Origin: an uncultured Anaerolineaceae bacterium
Lineage (GTDB): Bacteria; Chloroflexota; Anaerolineae; Anaerolineales; Anaerolineaceae
DNA: 15,337 nucleotides
Assembly (NCBI GenBank): GCA_937920255.1
Contig: CALDSL010000430.1
Span: 1 to 15,337, forward strand
Reading direction: 5' to 3'
The notes under the pieces were generated by a model that searched no databases, was not told the DNA's origin, and worked only from the letters and a program-made list of their open reading frames with translations. Below are positions 1-6,989 of the stretch, one piece after another. The translations under genes and the position numbers were made by a program. Each line of letters begins with the position of its first letter. Position 1 is the stretch's first letter.

Positions 1-713
<713 letters not shown>

Positions 714-749
714 TGAACCTCCATGGTTCTGAAACAACCTATCGAATGA

Positions 750-1820
750 TTAGCGAGTAAATTCAGCAACCGTTTCGGCGTCCAGGCGCCGGATCAACGC
801 CACCAGAAGCCGCACCGCCTGGTCATAATCATCACGGTGGATGATGGAACTGTGCGAATGGATATGCCGCGCCGGCACCGAGAGCACCACGGTGGGCACG
901 CCGGTTTTGTGCAGGTGAATGGCCGCGCCGTCGGTTGCGCCGCCCTCGATGGCCGAGGTCTGCACCGTTACGCCCACCTGGGCAGCCGTATCGAGCACCA
1001 GGTCGCGCAGCTTGAGGTTGGGGATCATACGCGCGTCGTACACCAGCATCGACGGGCCTTTTCCCAGCTTCACCGCCGATTCCTCCGGCTTGACCCCCGG
1101 CACATCACCAGCGATATCGGCCTCGAGAATGATGGCCACATCCGGGTCAACCAGCTCGGCGCTGGTGAAAGCGCCGCGCGTGCCTACTTCTTCCATCACG
1201 GTAGCCGCTCCGTAGACCGTGTTTGGGTGCTCTGCCTGCTGCAACTCTTGCAGCGCGGAAATCGTCAAAGCCACGCCCACGCGATCGTCAAATGCCTTGG
1301 AAAGCAGCGTTTTGCCGCCGGCCATTTCCAAAAAGTCGGCGCGCGGAATGATGGGGTCGCCCACGCGCACGCCGGCTGCCTCGACTTCTTCCTGGCTGGT
1401 CGCGCCGATGTCGATATACATATCCTTGCGGGTGACCACCTTGCTGCGCTCGTCAGCGGTGAGCAGGTGCGGCGGCTTGACGCCGATCACGCCCACCACA
1501 TCGCCCTGGCGGGTGCTGATGTTCACGCGCTGACCGAGCAAGACCTGATCGAACCAGCCGCCCAACGGCACAAATTTGATGAAACCTTCCTGGGTGATAT
1601 GGCGCACCATAAAACCGATTTCATCCATATGCCCGGCCACCATCACGCGCGGTGTCTCGGATGAACCCATCTTGCGGCAGATGACACTGCCAATCTTATC
1701 CTGCGAAAGCTCACCCAGAGGTGATAAATACTGGCGAACCACGGCCCGCACCGGCGCTTCATAACCAGGCACGCCTGGGGCCTCTGTCAAATCCTTTAAC
1801 AGCTGCAGCGTCGCATCCAT
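750..1820 (-). CDS. M42 family metallo-aminopeptidase (FrvX/YsdC/TET type)
   Basis: Cytosolic di-metal aminopeptidase of family M42, whose members form large tetrahedral or related oligomers and trim peptides. The 356-residue length is typical. The family's metal and catalytic sites are all visible: AGHMDEIGF (H64, D66), AFDDRVG (bridging D178), MEEVGTRGA (catalytic/metal E210-E211), LEADIAGD (D235) and PARHIHSHSS (H323, with H319/H321 nearby). GGATDGAAIHLH at 293-304 is also characteristic. The region between about residue 75 and 165 is the inserted PDZ-like oligomerisation domain of the family. ATG at 1818-1820 is the first reasonable start, but its Shine-Dalgarno is poor (AGGG abuts the ATG), so translation may be weak or use another start. 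A promoter lies at 1911-1939. atpA begins 36 nt downstream with no terminator seen, so the two genes are probably cotranscribed. The exact substrate cannot be told from sequence. Confidence 0.93.
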   Translation of the reverse strand: MDATLQLLKDLTEAPGVPGYEAPVRAVVRQYLSPLGELSQDKIGSVICRKMGSSETPRVMVAGHMDEIGFMVRHITQEGFIKFVPLGGWFDQVLLGQRVNISTRQGDVVGVIGVKPPHLLTADERSKVVTRKDMYIDIGATSQEEVEAAGVRVGDPIIPRADFLEMAGGKTLLSKAFDDRVGVALTISALQELQQAEHPNTVYGAATVMEEVGTRGAFTSAELVDPDVAIILEADIAGDVPGVKPEESAVKLGKGPSMLVYDARMIPNLKLRDLVLDTAAQVGVTVQTSAIEGGATDGAAIHLHKTGVPTVVLSVPARHIHSHSSIIHRDDYDQAVRLLVALIRRLDAETVAEFTR

Positions 1821-1910
1821 CCCTTTTCATCCCACTTTTTGGTGAATTGCCGAAATCGTACCGGCGCACAGCACGCAAGCAAAAATACCTGCTTCTTGGT
1901 CTGGTTTTAA

Positions 1911-1939
1911 ATCATACCTGAAAGCAATTAAGTTGTCCA
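1911..1939 (-). promoter_or_regulatory. Sigma-70-type promoter for the M42 peptidase (and possibly atpA)
   Basis: On the minus strand TGGACA (1934-1939, five of six to TTGACA) is followed after exactly 17 bp by TATGAT (1911-1916, five of six to TATAAT). The expected start point near 1904 leaves a leader of about 84 nt before the peptidase ATG. AT-rich sequence (1940-1970) directly upstream could act as an UP element. The pairing and spacing are seen directly; activity is inferred. Confidence 0.72.
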
Positions 1940-2004
1940 GTTTGATGTATATATGAAAGTTTTTTTGCGTATATTCTGGCGCAAGCCGAAAAATTACCTG
2001 CGGC

Positions 2005-2835
2005 TCAGCACTTCACCGCGGTGACGTACCAGCTATGCGGCATGTTGGGCATTTTCAGTGGCAGCACCGGCAGCGTCCAGCGCTCAAAGTGCGCATCCGG
2101 CGCGCCGAGCTGCGTCAGTTCGGCCTGCCAGCCCAACCCGGCCAGCGCCGCTTCCGGGTCGTCCAGCCATCCGAGCCAGGGCGCGCCGGCATTGGCCTGC
2201 ATTTCGATCCACGGGCGCGTCAGCGGTGAAGTCAGCGTGACGCTGTTCATGGTATCAAACCCCAAGCGGCTGCCCAGCGCGGCGAGATCGCTGGCCTGCT
2301 GCAAAACGCGGTCGATGCTCTCTGGCGGCAGGTAAAACAGAATTCCTTCCAGCAGCCAGACGGATGGGCTGCCCGGTTCGTACCCGGCCGCCAGCAGGGT
2401 TTCCTGCCACTGCCCAGTGAGATCCACACCAACCGGGGTGCGCTCGCATGCCGGCTGCGCGCCGGCCTCGTCCAAAACCTGCTGCTTGTACAGCAGCACT
2501 TCGGGACGGTCGAGTTCAAACATGCGCGTGCCAGCCGGCCATTCCATGCGGTAGGCGCGCGTATCCAACCCGGCAGCCAGAATCACCACCTGCCGGATGG
2601 ATCCGCCGGCTACCGCGCCCTGCAAAAAATCGTCAAAGTAGCGCGTGCGGATCACCATGGAGGACACATTTCCGCCGCGCTGTTGCAGCCATGCCATGCC
2701 CTCCGCTCCGGCCAGGGTTTGCGCCCACGGGTCGAAGAACAGCCGGTCTTCGCGCGCGCTTTCCGCTGCTCGCGCGGCGGCAGTCCAGCGCGCAGTCGCG
2801 CCCAACGCCTGGTTCACAGCGTTTTTCTCCGCCAT
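2005..2835 (-). CDS. Class I SAM-dependent methyltransferase, LCM/TIGR00027 family
   Basis: Putative S-adenosylmethionine methyltransferase of the leucine-carboxyl-methyltransferase-like family (the TIGR00027 group, common in actinobacteria and environmental bacteria). Its physiological substrate is generally unknown; family relatives methylate small molecules or polyketides. Seen in the 276 residues: the family's RTRYFDDF (63-70), the SAM-binding glycine motif VVILAAGLDTRAYRM (83-97), an acidic strand end FELDRP (106-111) and WLLEGILFYLP (160-170), which is diagnostic of LCM-like enzymes. The ATG at 2833-2835 has AAAGGA seven bases upstream. It is separated from ruvA by 115 nt, and from the peptidase gene by 184 nt holding that gene's promoter. 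I saw no clear promoter of its own, so read-through from the ruvA operon is possible. Family sure, substrate unknown. Confidence 0.9.
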   Translation of the reverse strand: MAEKNAVNQALGATARWTAAARAAESAREDRLFFDPWAQTLAGAEGMAWLQQRGGNVSSMVIRTRYFDDFLQGAVAGGSIRQVVILAAGLDTRAYRMEWPAGTRMFELDRPEVLLYKQQVLDEAGAQPACERTPVGVDLTGQWQETLLAAGYEPGSPSVWLLEGILFYLPPESIDRVLQQASDLAALGSRLGFDTMNSVTLTSPLTRPWIEMQANAGAPWLGWLDDPEAALAGLGWQAELTQLGAPDAHFERWTLPVLPLKMPNMPHSWYVTAVKC

Positions 2836-2950
2836 AAGACAATCCTTTCGCTTGCATCAGGATGCCGCGGGTGGTGAAACCCGTTCATGGAAAGACCGGT
2901 GCCATAACGCTATTGAATTTTTCGCCCTACCCCGCTAGAAACAATCGCCA

Positions 2951-3538
2951 TTAAGAAGAGAAGTACTGCAAGGCGATACGCAGCCGTGATTCCAGGTCCT
3001 TTGGCGCGTCGCGCGGGATGGACTGAAGCGCGGTTTGCGCTTCGACGATGCTATAGCCCAGCGCGGTGAGCGCGTCCAGCACTTCGGTGTCGGTGTCCAG
3101 CAGGCCCATGGTGGCCGCCATGCCGCCGAATTCAGCCCCGGCGCCCACCCGCCCCTGCAGATGCAGTAAGATCTTCTGCGCCGTGCGCTTGCCCACCCCG
3201 GGTACGCGACTGAAAATGTCGGCCTGCTCGGCCAGCACCGCGCGGCGGATGGTATCGACCGAGAGCGTGGAAAGGATTGCCAGGGCAATGCGCGGCCCGA
3301 CGCCGTCCACGCCCAGCAGCAGGTTGAAGAAGCTGCGCTCATCTTCGCGTTCAAAACCGTAGAGGGTCATCGCGTCCTGCCGCACCACCAGTTGTGTGTA
3401 CACAAAGATGCGCGAGCCGACGCGCGCTTCGGCATGCAGCGCGTGAGGTACATGCACCAGCAGCCCCACGCCTCCCACCTGGATTACCAGGCTGTCTTCT
3501 GTTTGCGCAATCACTTCACCCGTCAACGATGCAATCAT
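2951..3538 (-). CDS. ruvA: Holliday junction branch migration protein RuvA
   Basis: DNA-binding subunit of the RuvAB branch-migration complex: a RuvA tetramer grips the Holliday junction and loads RuvB helicase rings. The 195-residue protein starts MIASLTGEV, matching the family's MIGxLxGxV opening. It has an N-terminal OB fold (1-63), the tandem helix-hairpin-helix region with VDGVGPRIALAILSTL (78-93) and VPGVGKRTAQKILLHL (112-127), and after a flexible linker a small C-terminal domain III (about 148-195) that contacts RuvB. I chose the ATG at 3536-3538. The in-frame GTG at 3556 would add six residues the family lacks, and the GAGGAG at 3549-3554 overlaps that GTG while fitting the ATG as a ribosome site. 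It is the last gene of yebC-ruvC-trmH-ruvA; ruvB is not in the window. Confidence 0.95.
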   Translation of the reverse strand: MIASLTGEVIAQTEDSLVIQVGGVGLLVHVPHALHAEARVGSRIFVYTQLVVRQDAMTLYGFEREDERSFFNLLLGVDGVGPRIALAILSTLSVDTIRRAVLAEQADIFSRVPGVGKRTAQKILLHLQGRVGAGAEFGGMAATMGLLDTDTEVLDALTALGYSIVEAQTALQSIPRDAPKDLESRLRIALQYFSS

Positions 3539-3552
3539 GCGTTCATCTCTCC

Positions 3553-4359
3553 TCACCGGCCAATACCGCGCCGCTGGTTATGCACTTCATATAATACCAC
3601 GCCTGTTGCCACCGCCAGGTTGAGCGAGTCGCTGCTGCCACGCATGGGAATGGCCACCACTTCATCACACAACCGCAGGTAGCGTTCCTGTAGTCCCTGG
3701 CGCTCGCTGCCCATCAGGATCACCAGATCCGGCGGGTATTGATAAGCGGCATAATCGGCCGCCGCCTTATCCGATGTTCCCACCACATGCGCCTGGTGCT
3801 GCTGTTTCCACGCCGCGAAGTCCTCGTAAGAGGCGCGCGCCAGCGTCTGCGTGAATACCGCGCCCATGCTGGCGCGGATCGAAGTCGGGTCGTACGGATC
3901 GGTCGAGTGATCCAGCAAAATGACACCCACCCCGCCCACGGCGTCGTGCGTGCGAAGTATGGTACCCAGGTTGCCAGGGTCGGCCACTGAATCGAGCGCC
4001 ACCCAGGTGCGCCGCGCGTCTGGCCGCACGCTTTCCAGGCTGACCCAACGCTGGCGGATCACCGCTGCCAAACCGGCCGGGCCCTCTTTTAATGAGATAC
4101 TCTCGAACACCGGCGCGCTGACCTCTACTACCGTCACGCCCGCCGCGGCGATCTTACCTACCAGTTCCTGCCCAAAGGCGCTGGTCAGCAGTTCGGGTGC
4201 CACCACCAGGGTTTCAAACGTTGCGCCCTGCTCGGCGGCCTCGGCTACGATGCGCAGCCCTTCCACGCTGAACAACCCGGTCGCCTGGCGCTCTTTGCGA
4301 TCGCGCAGTTTGCGAAATTGCTTGATGCGCGGATTGGCCGCGCTGGTCACCAGGCTCAT
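3553..4359 (-). CDS. TrmH/SpoU family RNA 2'-O-ribose methyltransferase
   Basis: SPOUT-superfamily methylase that uses SAM to methylate ribose 2'-OH in rRNA or tRNA. The 268-residue protein has an N-terminal substrate-binding domain of the L30e-like type (about 12-105, with GLFSVEGLRIVAEA at 28-41) followed by the knotted SpoU catalytic domain. The three SpoU motifs are present: motif 1 DPGNLGTILRT (127-137, with N130 and R136), motif 2 LMGSERQGL (215-223) and motif 3 with IPMRG and SDSLNLAVATGVVLYE (237-258). This two-domain layout matches the 23S rRNA RlmB/TsnR-like branch better than single-domain tRNA TrmH. The open frame extends to 4452, but the ATG at 4357-4359 is chosen because it starts one base after the ruvC stop, has GGAG four bases upstream, and begins where family homology begins. 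Its exact target nucleotide is unknown. Confidence 0.92.
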   Translation of the reverse strand: MSLVTSAANPRIKQFRKLRDRKERQATGLFSVEGLRIVAEAAEQGATFETLVVAPELLTSAFGQELVGKIAAAGVTVVEVSAPVFESISLKEGPAGLAAVIRQRWVSLESVRPDARRTWVALDSVADPGNLGTILRTHDAVGGVGVILLDHSTDPYDPTSIRASMGAVFTQTLARASYEDFAAWKQQHQAHVVGTSDKAAADYAAYQYPPDLVILMGSERQGLQERYLRLCDEVVAIPMRGSSDSLNLAVATGVVLYEVHNQRRGIGR

Positions 4360-4360
4360 C

Positions 4361-4870
4361 TTACTCCGGCTCCAGTCCGCCGGATTGCATGTTGCGGATC
4401 CGGCTGCTGTGCAGGTGGCAGATGGCAATGGCCAGCGCGTCGGCAGCATCATCCGGTTTGGGGATGTTGGTGAGACCCAGCAGCGCGCGCACCATCTGCT
4501 GCACCTGGATCTTATCCGCCCCTCCGTACCCCACCACCGACTGCTTGACTTCCATCGGAGTGTATTCGCCCACGGTCATGTGGTGCTGCGCCATGGTTAG
4601 CAGCACCACGCCGCGCGCCTGACCGACCGAAATGGCGGTAGTGACATTGCGCTGAAAAAAAAGCTTCTCCACCGCGCCGCCATCCGGGTGGTGGAGAAGG
4701 ATCAGACTGGTCAATTGTTCGTACAGGCTCAACAAGCGCTTTTCCATATCCAGGCCTGCTGGCGTGAGGATCACACCGTAGTCCACCACCTGCAAATAAC
4801 CTGCCGGAGTTTCGCGGATCAGGCCGTACCCGGTCGTGGCAGTACCTGGATCAATTCCCAGGACAAGCAT
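4361..4870 (-). CDS. ruvC: Crossover junction endodeoxyribonuclease RuvC
   Basis: Homodimeric Mg2+-dependent resolvase that nicks Holliday junctions symmetrically. The 169 residues begin MLVLGIDPGTATTGYG. The four catalytic acids of the RNase-H-like fold are visible: D7, E68 (in AVEKLFFQ), D141 and D144 (in PDDAADALAIAI). SVGQARGVVL (81-90) and GYGGADKIQVQQM (114-126) are further family blocks. The gene starts 8 nt after the yebC stop, and the trmH-like gene starts one nt after its own stop, so translation is probably coupled. Length is normal and nothing is missing. Confidence 0.96.
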   Translation of the reverse strand: MLVLGIDPGTATTGYGLIRETPAGYLQVVDYGVILTPAGLDMEKRLLSLYEQLTSLILLHHPDGGAVEKLFFQRNVTTAISVGQARGVVLLTMAQHHMTVGEYTPMEVKQSVVGYGGADKIQVQQMVRALLGLTNIPKPDDAADALAIAICHLHSSRIRNMQSGGLEPE

Positions 4871-4878
4871 CGCGCGCC

Positions 4879-5637
4879 CTACTCTGATTCCAGGGCCGCC
4901 ATGGCCTCCTCAGAGAGGTGCAGGTTGTGGAAGACATTCTGCACGTCGTCAAGCTCTTCCAGGGCGTCAATCACCTTGAGCACCGAAAGGGTTTCATCCA
5001 CGCCGAGGTCCATCTCCTGAGTCGGCAGCATGCGCAACTCGGCTTCTTCGGGATTGATACTTTTGGCGCGCAGCGCGTCGGTGATGACCTTGAAGGTTTC
5101 AACCGGGGCAATGATCTCAACTGCGCCATCGTCGTCCATGGTGACATCATCCGCGCCGCTTTCGACCGCCAGCTCAAAGATCGTGTCAAATTGTTTGGCG
5201 GCATTGGGGATGGCAAAATAAGCCGCCCGCTTGAACTGCCAGCCCACCGAGCCGGCTTCGCCCAACCCACCGCCGGTGCGGGTGAGAATATGGCGCACTT
5301 CGGCCACGGTGCGGTTGCGGTTTTCCGTCAGGCATTCGATCATCAGGGCCACGCCATGCGAGGCATAACCTTCATAAAAGACCTGTTCAAAAGATACGCC
5401 GTCTTTCGACTCGCCCGTGCCGCGTTTGATCGCGCGTTCGATGTTTTCCTTCGGCATGTTCGAGCCGCGCGCTTTTTCAATGGCCAGGCGCAGGCGGAAA
5501 TTTGATTCGGTGTCGCCGCCGCCTTCACGCGCCGCCATCACTATCTCGCGCGTCAAACGAGTGAAGATCGCGCCTCGTTTCGCATCCTCAGCGCCCTTTT
5601 TGCGCTTAATCGTTGCCCATTTTGAATGACCAGACAT
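4879..5637 (-). CDS. yebC: YebC/PmpR family transcriptional or translational regulator
   Basis: Three-domain protein of the YebC/PmpR/TACO1 family, 252 residues (usual about 240-250). Members have been described as DNA-binding regulators and, more recently, as factors that help ribosomes through difficult stretches. Seen: the family's opening MSGHSKWATIKRKKGAEDAKRG, then FTRLTREIVMAAREGG (25-40), MPKENIERAIKRG (61-73), the segment YEGYASHGVALMIECLTENRNR, and GGGLGEAGSVGWQF. GAGGAG lies nine bases before the ATG at 5635-5637. First gene of the operon with ruvC, a conserved neighbourhood in many bacteria, driven by the extended -10 promoter at 5686-5694. Confidence 0.95.
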   Translation of the reverse strand: MSGHSKWATIKRKKGAEDAKRGAIFTRLTREIVMAAREGGGDTESNFRLRLAIEKARGSNMPKENIERAIKRGTGESKDGVSFEQVFYEGYASHGVALMIECLTENRNRTVAEVRHILTRTGGGLGEAGSVGWQFKRAAYFAIPNAAKQFDTIFELAVESGADDVTMDDDGAVEIIAPVETFKVITDALRAKSINPEEAELRMLPTQEMDLGVDETLSVLKVIDALEELDDVQNVFHNLHLSEEAMAALESE

Positions 5638-5685
5638 TGCCTTTTCTCCTCAAACGGATCAGGAATTACTCCTTGGATAGGTCGA

Positions 5686-5714
5686 ATTATACCATGCAAT
5701 AAACGGCGCTTCCG
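5686..5714 (-). promoter_or_regulatory. Extended -10 promoter of the yebC-ruvC-trmH-ruvA operon
   Basis: The minus strand carries a perfect TATAAT (5686-5691) preceded by TG plus one base (5693-5694), an extended -10 element. At 17 bp spacing the -35 position (5709-5714) has no resemblance to TTGACA. The expected start point near 5679 gives a leader of about 42 nt. A direct repeat GGAAGCGC overlaps the -35 position (see separate entry). Confidence 0.75.
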
Positions 5715-5728
5715 CAGGTTGCGCTTCC
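5706..5728 (-). repeat. Direct repeat GGAAGCGC x2 over the -35 region of the yebC promoter
   Basis: On the minus strand GGAAGCGC occurs at 5721-5728 and again at 5706-5713, a period of 15 bp. The proximal copy covers the -35 position of the extended -10 promoter. This is the arrangement of an activator or response-regulator site that replaces a weak -35, but no protein can be named. Confidence 0.45.
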
Positions 5729-5866
5729 ATCACAGGGTATCTTCGCTAGAAAATGATTATCAAGGATATTCCCCGCTTTTGTCAAGAATCTGGAAAAACC
5801 ATCCGTTGATTGATTTTGGCGTCGAACGATCGTAAAGGCAATATCGAGCATGGAAATGATCTTTTA

Positions 5867-5878
5867 TGACAAATGTCA
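5867..5878. repeat. Small dyad TGACA-AA-TGTCA
   Basis: Perfect 5-bp arms around a two-base AA centre. It sits about 140 bp upstream of the -35 of the sortase-gene promoter and only 2 bp before the next dyad. It is too short to be an RNA terminator; a protein-binding site is the likelier reading. A related half-site, TGACATTTAT, recurs at 6003-6012 next to the promoter. Confidence 0.4.
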
Positions 5879-5880
5879 CC

Positions 5881-5903
5881 TATCCGGCGAATCGGACCGG
5901 ATA
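5881..5903. repeat. Inverted repeat TATCCGG-N9-CCGGATA
   Basis: Perfect 7-bp arms (5881-5887 and 5897-5903) around the 9-nt loop CGAATCGGA. There is no T-tract on either side, so it is not an intrinsic terminator. It could be a transcription-factor site or a cruciform-like element in the divergent regulatory region. Confidence 0.45.
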
Positions 5904-5972
5904 TGTCTGATCAATATTTCGCAAGCGCCCGATTCAAGGCAGAATAACGAGTACTTTTCTTTAACATTTCTC

Positions 5973-5988
5973 CTTACAGAACTGTAAG
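5973..5988. repeat. Operator-like palindrome CTTACAG-AA-CTGTAAG
   Basis: Perfect 7-bp arms with a two-base centre. It ends 27 bp upstream of the -35 hexamer at 6016-6021, a usual distance for an activator site acting on the sortase-like gene. Size and symmetry fit a dimeric helix-turn-helix regulator; which one is unknown. Confidence 0.5.
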
Positions 5989-6015
5989 AGACCCCTCCAG
6001 TATGACATTTATCTA

Positions 6016-6044
6016 TTGGATTCCTCCACTTTGCGCATTACAAT
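6016..6044 (+). promoter_or_regulatory. Candidate promoter for the sortase-like gene
   Basis: TTGGAT (6016-6021, three of six to TTGACA) and TACAAT (6039-6044, five of six to TATAAT) are separated by 17 bp. The expected start near 6052 would give a leader of about 70 nt ending in GGAG at 6113-6116. The -35 is weak, consistent with activation from the palindrome upstream. Confidence 0.5.
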
Positions 6045-6121
6045 CTAATCAATATCCTAGAGATAACCAATTTCTAACAATTTCATAACCGCAGCCTACC
6101 AAATTCACCTTTGGAGCTTTG

Positions 6122-6892
6122 ATGAGATTTCAACTGCTGATCTTCCTTACCGTTATGACACTGCTCGCATCCTTCCTCTCTTTCTTTCATAGCGACGCTT
6201 CTATCCGCGCGCAAGAACCCATTTCTCGTACGGGTAGCACCAATACCGACCTGGGAACTGTCCCAACGGTTGAAGCAATCCCGGTTCTGCCCAGTGAGAT
6301 CGTGGCGCTGCCCGACACGCGCGATTATGGCCTGGACCTCGACTTCTTTGTACAAGCCGTCATCAACGGCAACCCGACCCAGGTGGTTGGCGTGTACATT
6401 CCCGAAACCCTGGCGCTGCCGATCCGGCAGCAGCCGGATAATGACAATAATTTTGTCAGCACCGAACCGGAAATCATCACCCAGTTCCGCGCCGCCCAGC
6501 GGTTCAATACCATCGGCTTGCTGGCGCACAATTATCTTGCCGGCCAGCGGTTCTATGACATCCAACCCAACGAGACAGTGATCCTCATTTACGGTGATGG
6601 AAGCCTGCGCTACTATCAGGTCAGCAATATCCAGAAGTACCAGGCGCTCTCCCCCAACAGCCCGCAGTCCGATTTTATTGATTTGAGCGACCCCACCACC
6701 AGCCGCCTGACCGCAGGTGATGTTTTTAACCGCATCTATACCCAGGGCGACCGGGTGGTGTTTCAAACCTGTATTTTGAACAACGGCGATCCATCGTGGG
6801 GTCGCATGTTCATTACGGCCACGCCGTTGACCATACAACCCACCTCATTCCTCACCCCGGTGCAGACAAGCTACGGACTGCAGCTCTTCTAA
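6122..6892 (+). CDS. Secreted sortase-family (sortase-like) protein
   Basis: Probable member of the sortase superfamily, cysteine transpeptidases that cleave and join exported proteins at the outer face of the membrane. The 256-residue protein has an N-terminal hydrophobic signal or anchor (about 3-22), a spacer rich in T/P/S (about 33-65), then the domain. The triad positions are recognisable: H136 in GLLAHNYLAGQ, C217 in VVFQTCIL (sortase TLxTC-like) and R228 in SWGRMFITATP after it. LIYGDGSLRYYQV (155-167) matches the strand between His and Cys. ATG at 6122 is preferred over an in-frame TTG at 6119 because GGAG at 6113-6116 is five bases from the ATG but only two from the TTG. There is no C-terminal membrane segment. 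No sorting-signal substrate is encoded nearby. Family inferred from motifs; class not assigned. Confidence 0.8.
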   Translation: MRFQLLIFLTVMTLLASFLSFFHSDASIRAQEPISRTGSTNTDLGTVPTVEAIPVLPSEIVALPDTRDYGLDLDFFVQAVINGNPTQVVGVYIPETLALPIRQQPDNDNNFVSTEPEIITQFRAAQRFNTIGLLAHNYLAGQRFYDIQPNETVILIYGDGSLRYYQVSNIQKYQALSPNSPQSDFIDLSDPTTSRLTAGDVFNRIYTQGDRVVFQTCILNNGDPSWGRMFITATPLTIQPTSFLTPVQTSYGLQLF

Positions 6893-6931
6893 GCATTCAT
6901 CAGGAACATCCTCTTCTTCCCCTCTTTAAGG

Positions 6932-6963
6932 CACAACCGCGAGAACCCTGTCTCGCGGTTGTG
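6932..6963. terminator. Bidirectional hairpin between convergent sortase-like and FAH genes
   Basis: A 13-bp perfect stem (6932-6944 with 6951-6963, arm CACAACCGCGAGA) and a 6-nt loop ACCCTG. The rightward side continues TCGTTT, the leftward side CCTTAAAG, so the U-tracts are weak. The position between two convergent stop codons (6892 and 6990) supports a shared terminator. Confidence 0.75.
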
Positions 6964-6989
6964 TCGTTTCCGCGTGAAAGTGCGCCTGG

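Larger units (their letters stand above)
5638..6121. other. 484-nt divergent intergenic region (yebC / sortase-like gene)
   Basis: No convincing gene lies here; it is more AT-rich than its surroundings. It holds the leftward yebC promoter with the GGAAGCGC repeat, three dyads (5867-5878, 5881-5903, 5973-5988), the rightward promoter at 6016-6044 and the ribosome site GGAG at 6113-6116. The stretch 5729-5866 shows no element I can name. Confidence 0.8.

Noticed and set aside
837..1664. Plus-strand open frame of 275 aa
   Set aside because: Shadow of the M42 peptidase, rich in His/Arg as expected from antisense GC-rich coding DNA; no ribosome site or domain.
2868..2883. CGGGT-GGTGAA-ACCCG hairpin after ruvA
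   Set aside because: Only five pairs and no T-tract; too weak to call a terminator.
3539..3556. GTG at 3556 as the ruvA start
   Set aside because: It overlaps the GAGGAG ribosome site and adds six residues not found in RuvA; the ATG at 3538 matches the family start.
3920..4600. Plus-strand open frame of 226 aa
   Set aside because: Runs antisense across the trmH-like and ruvC genes, both with full motif support.
5626..5835. Plus-strand 69-aa open frame entering the intergenic region
   Set aside because: It begins inside antisense yebC, crosses the yebC promoter, has no ribosome site and looks like random translation.
6083..6838. Minus-strand open frame of 251 aa opposite the sortase-like gene
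   Set aside because: No domain and no ribosome site; the plus-strand frame has a signal peptide, catalytic motifs, a promoter and a Shine-Dalgarno.
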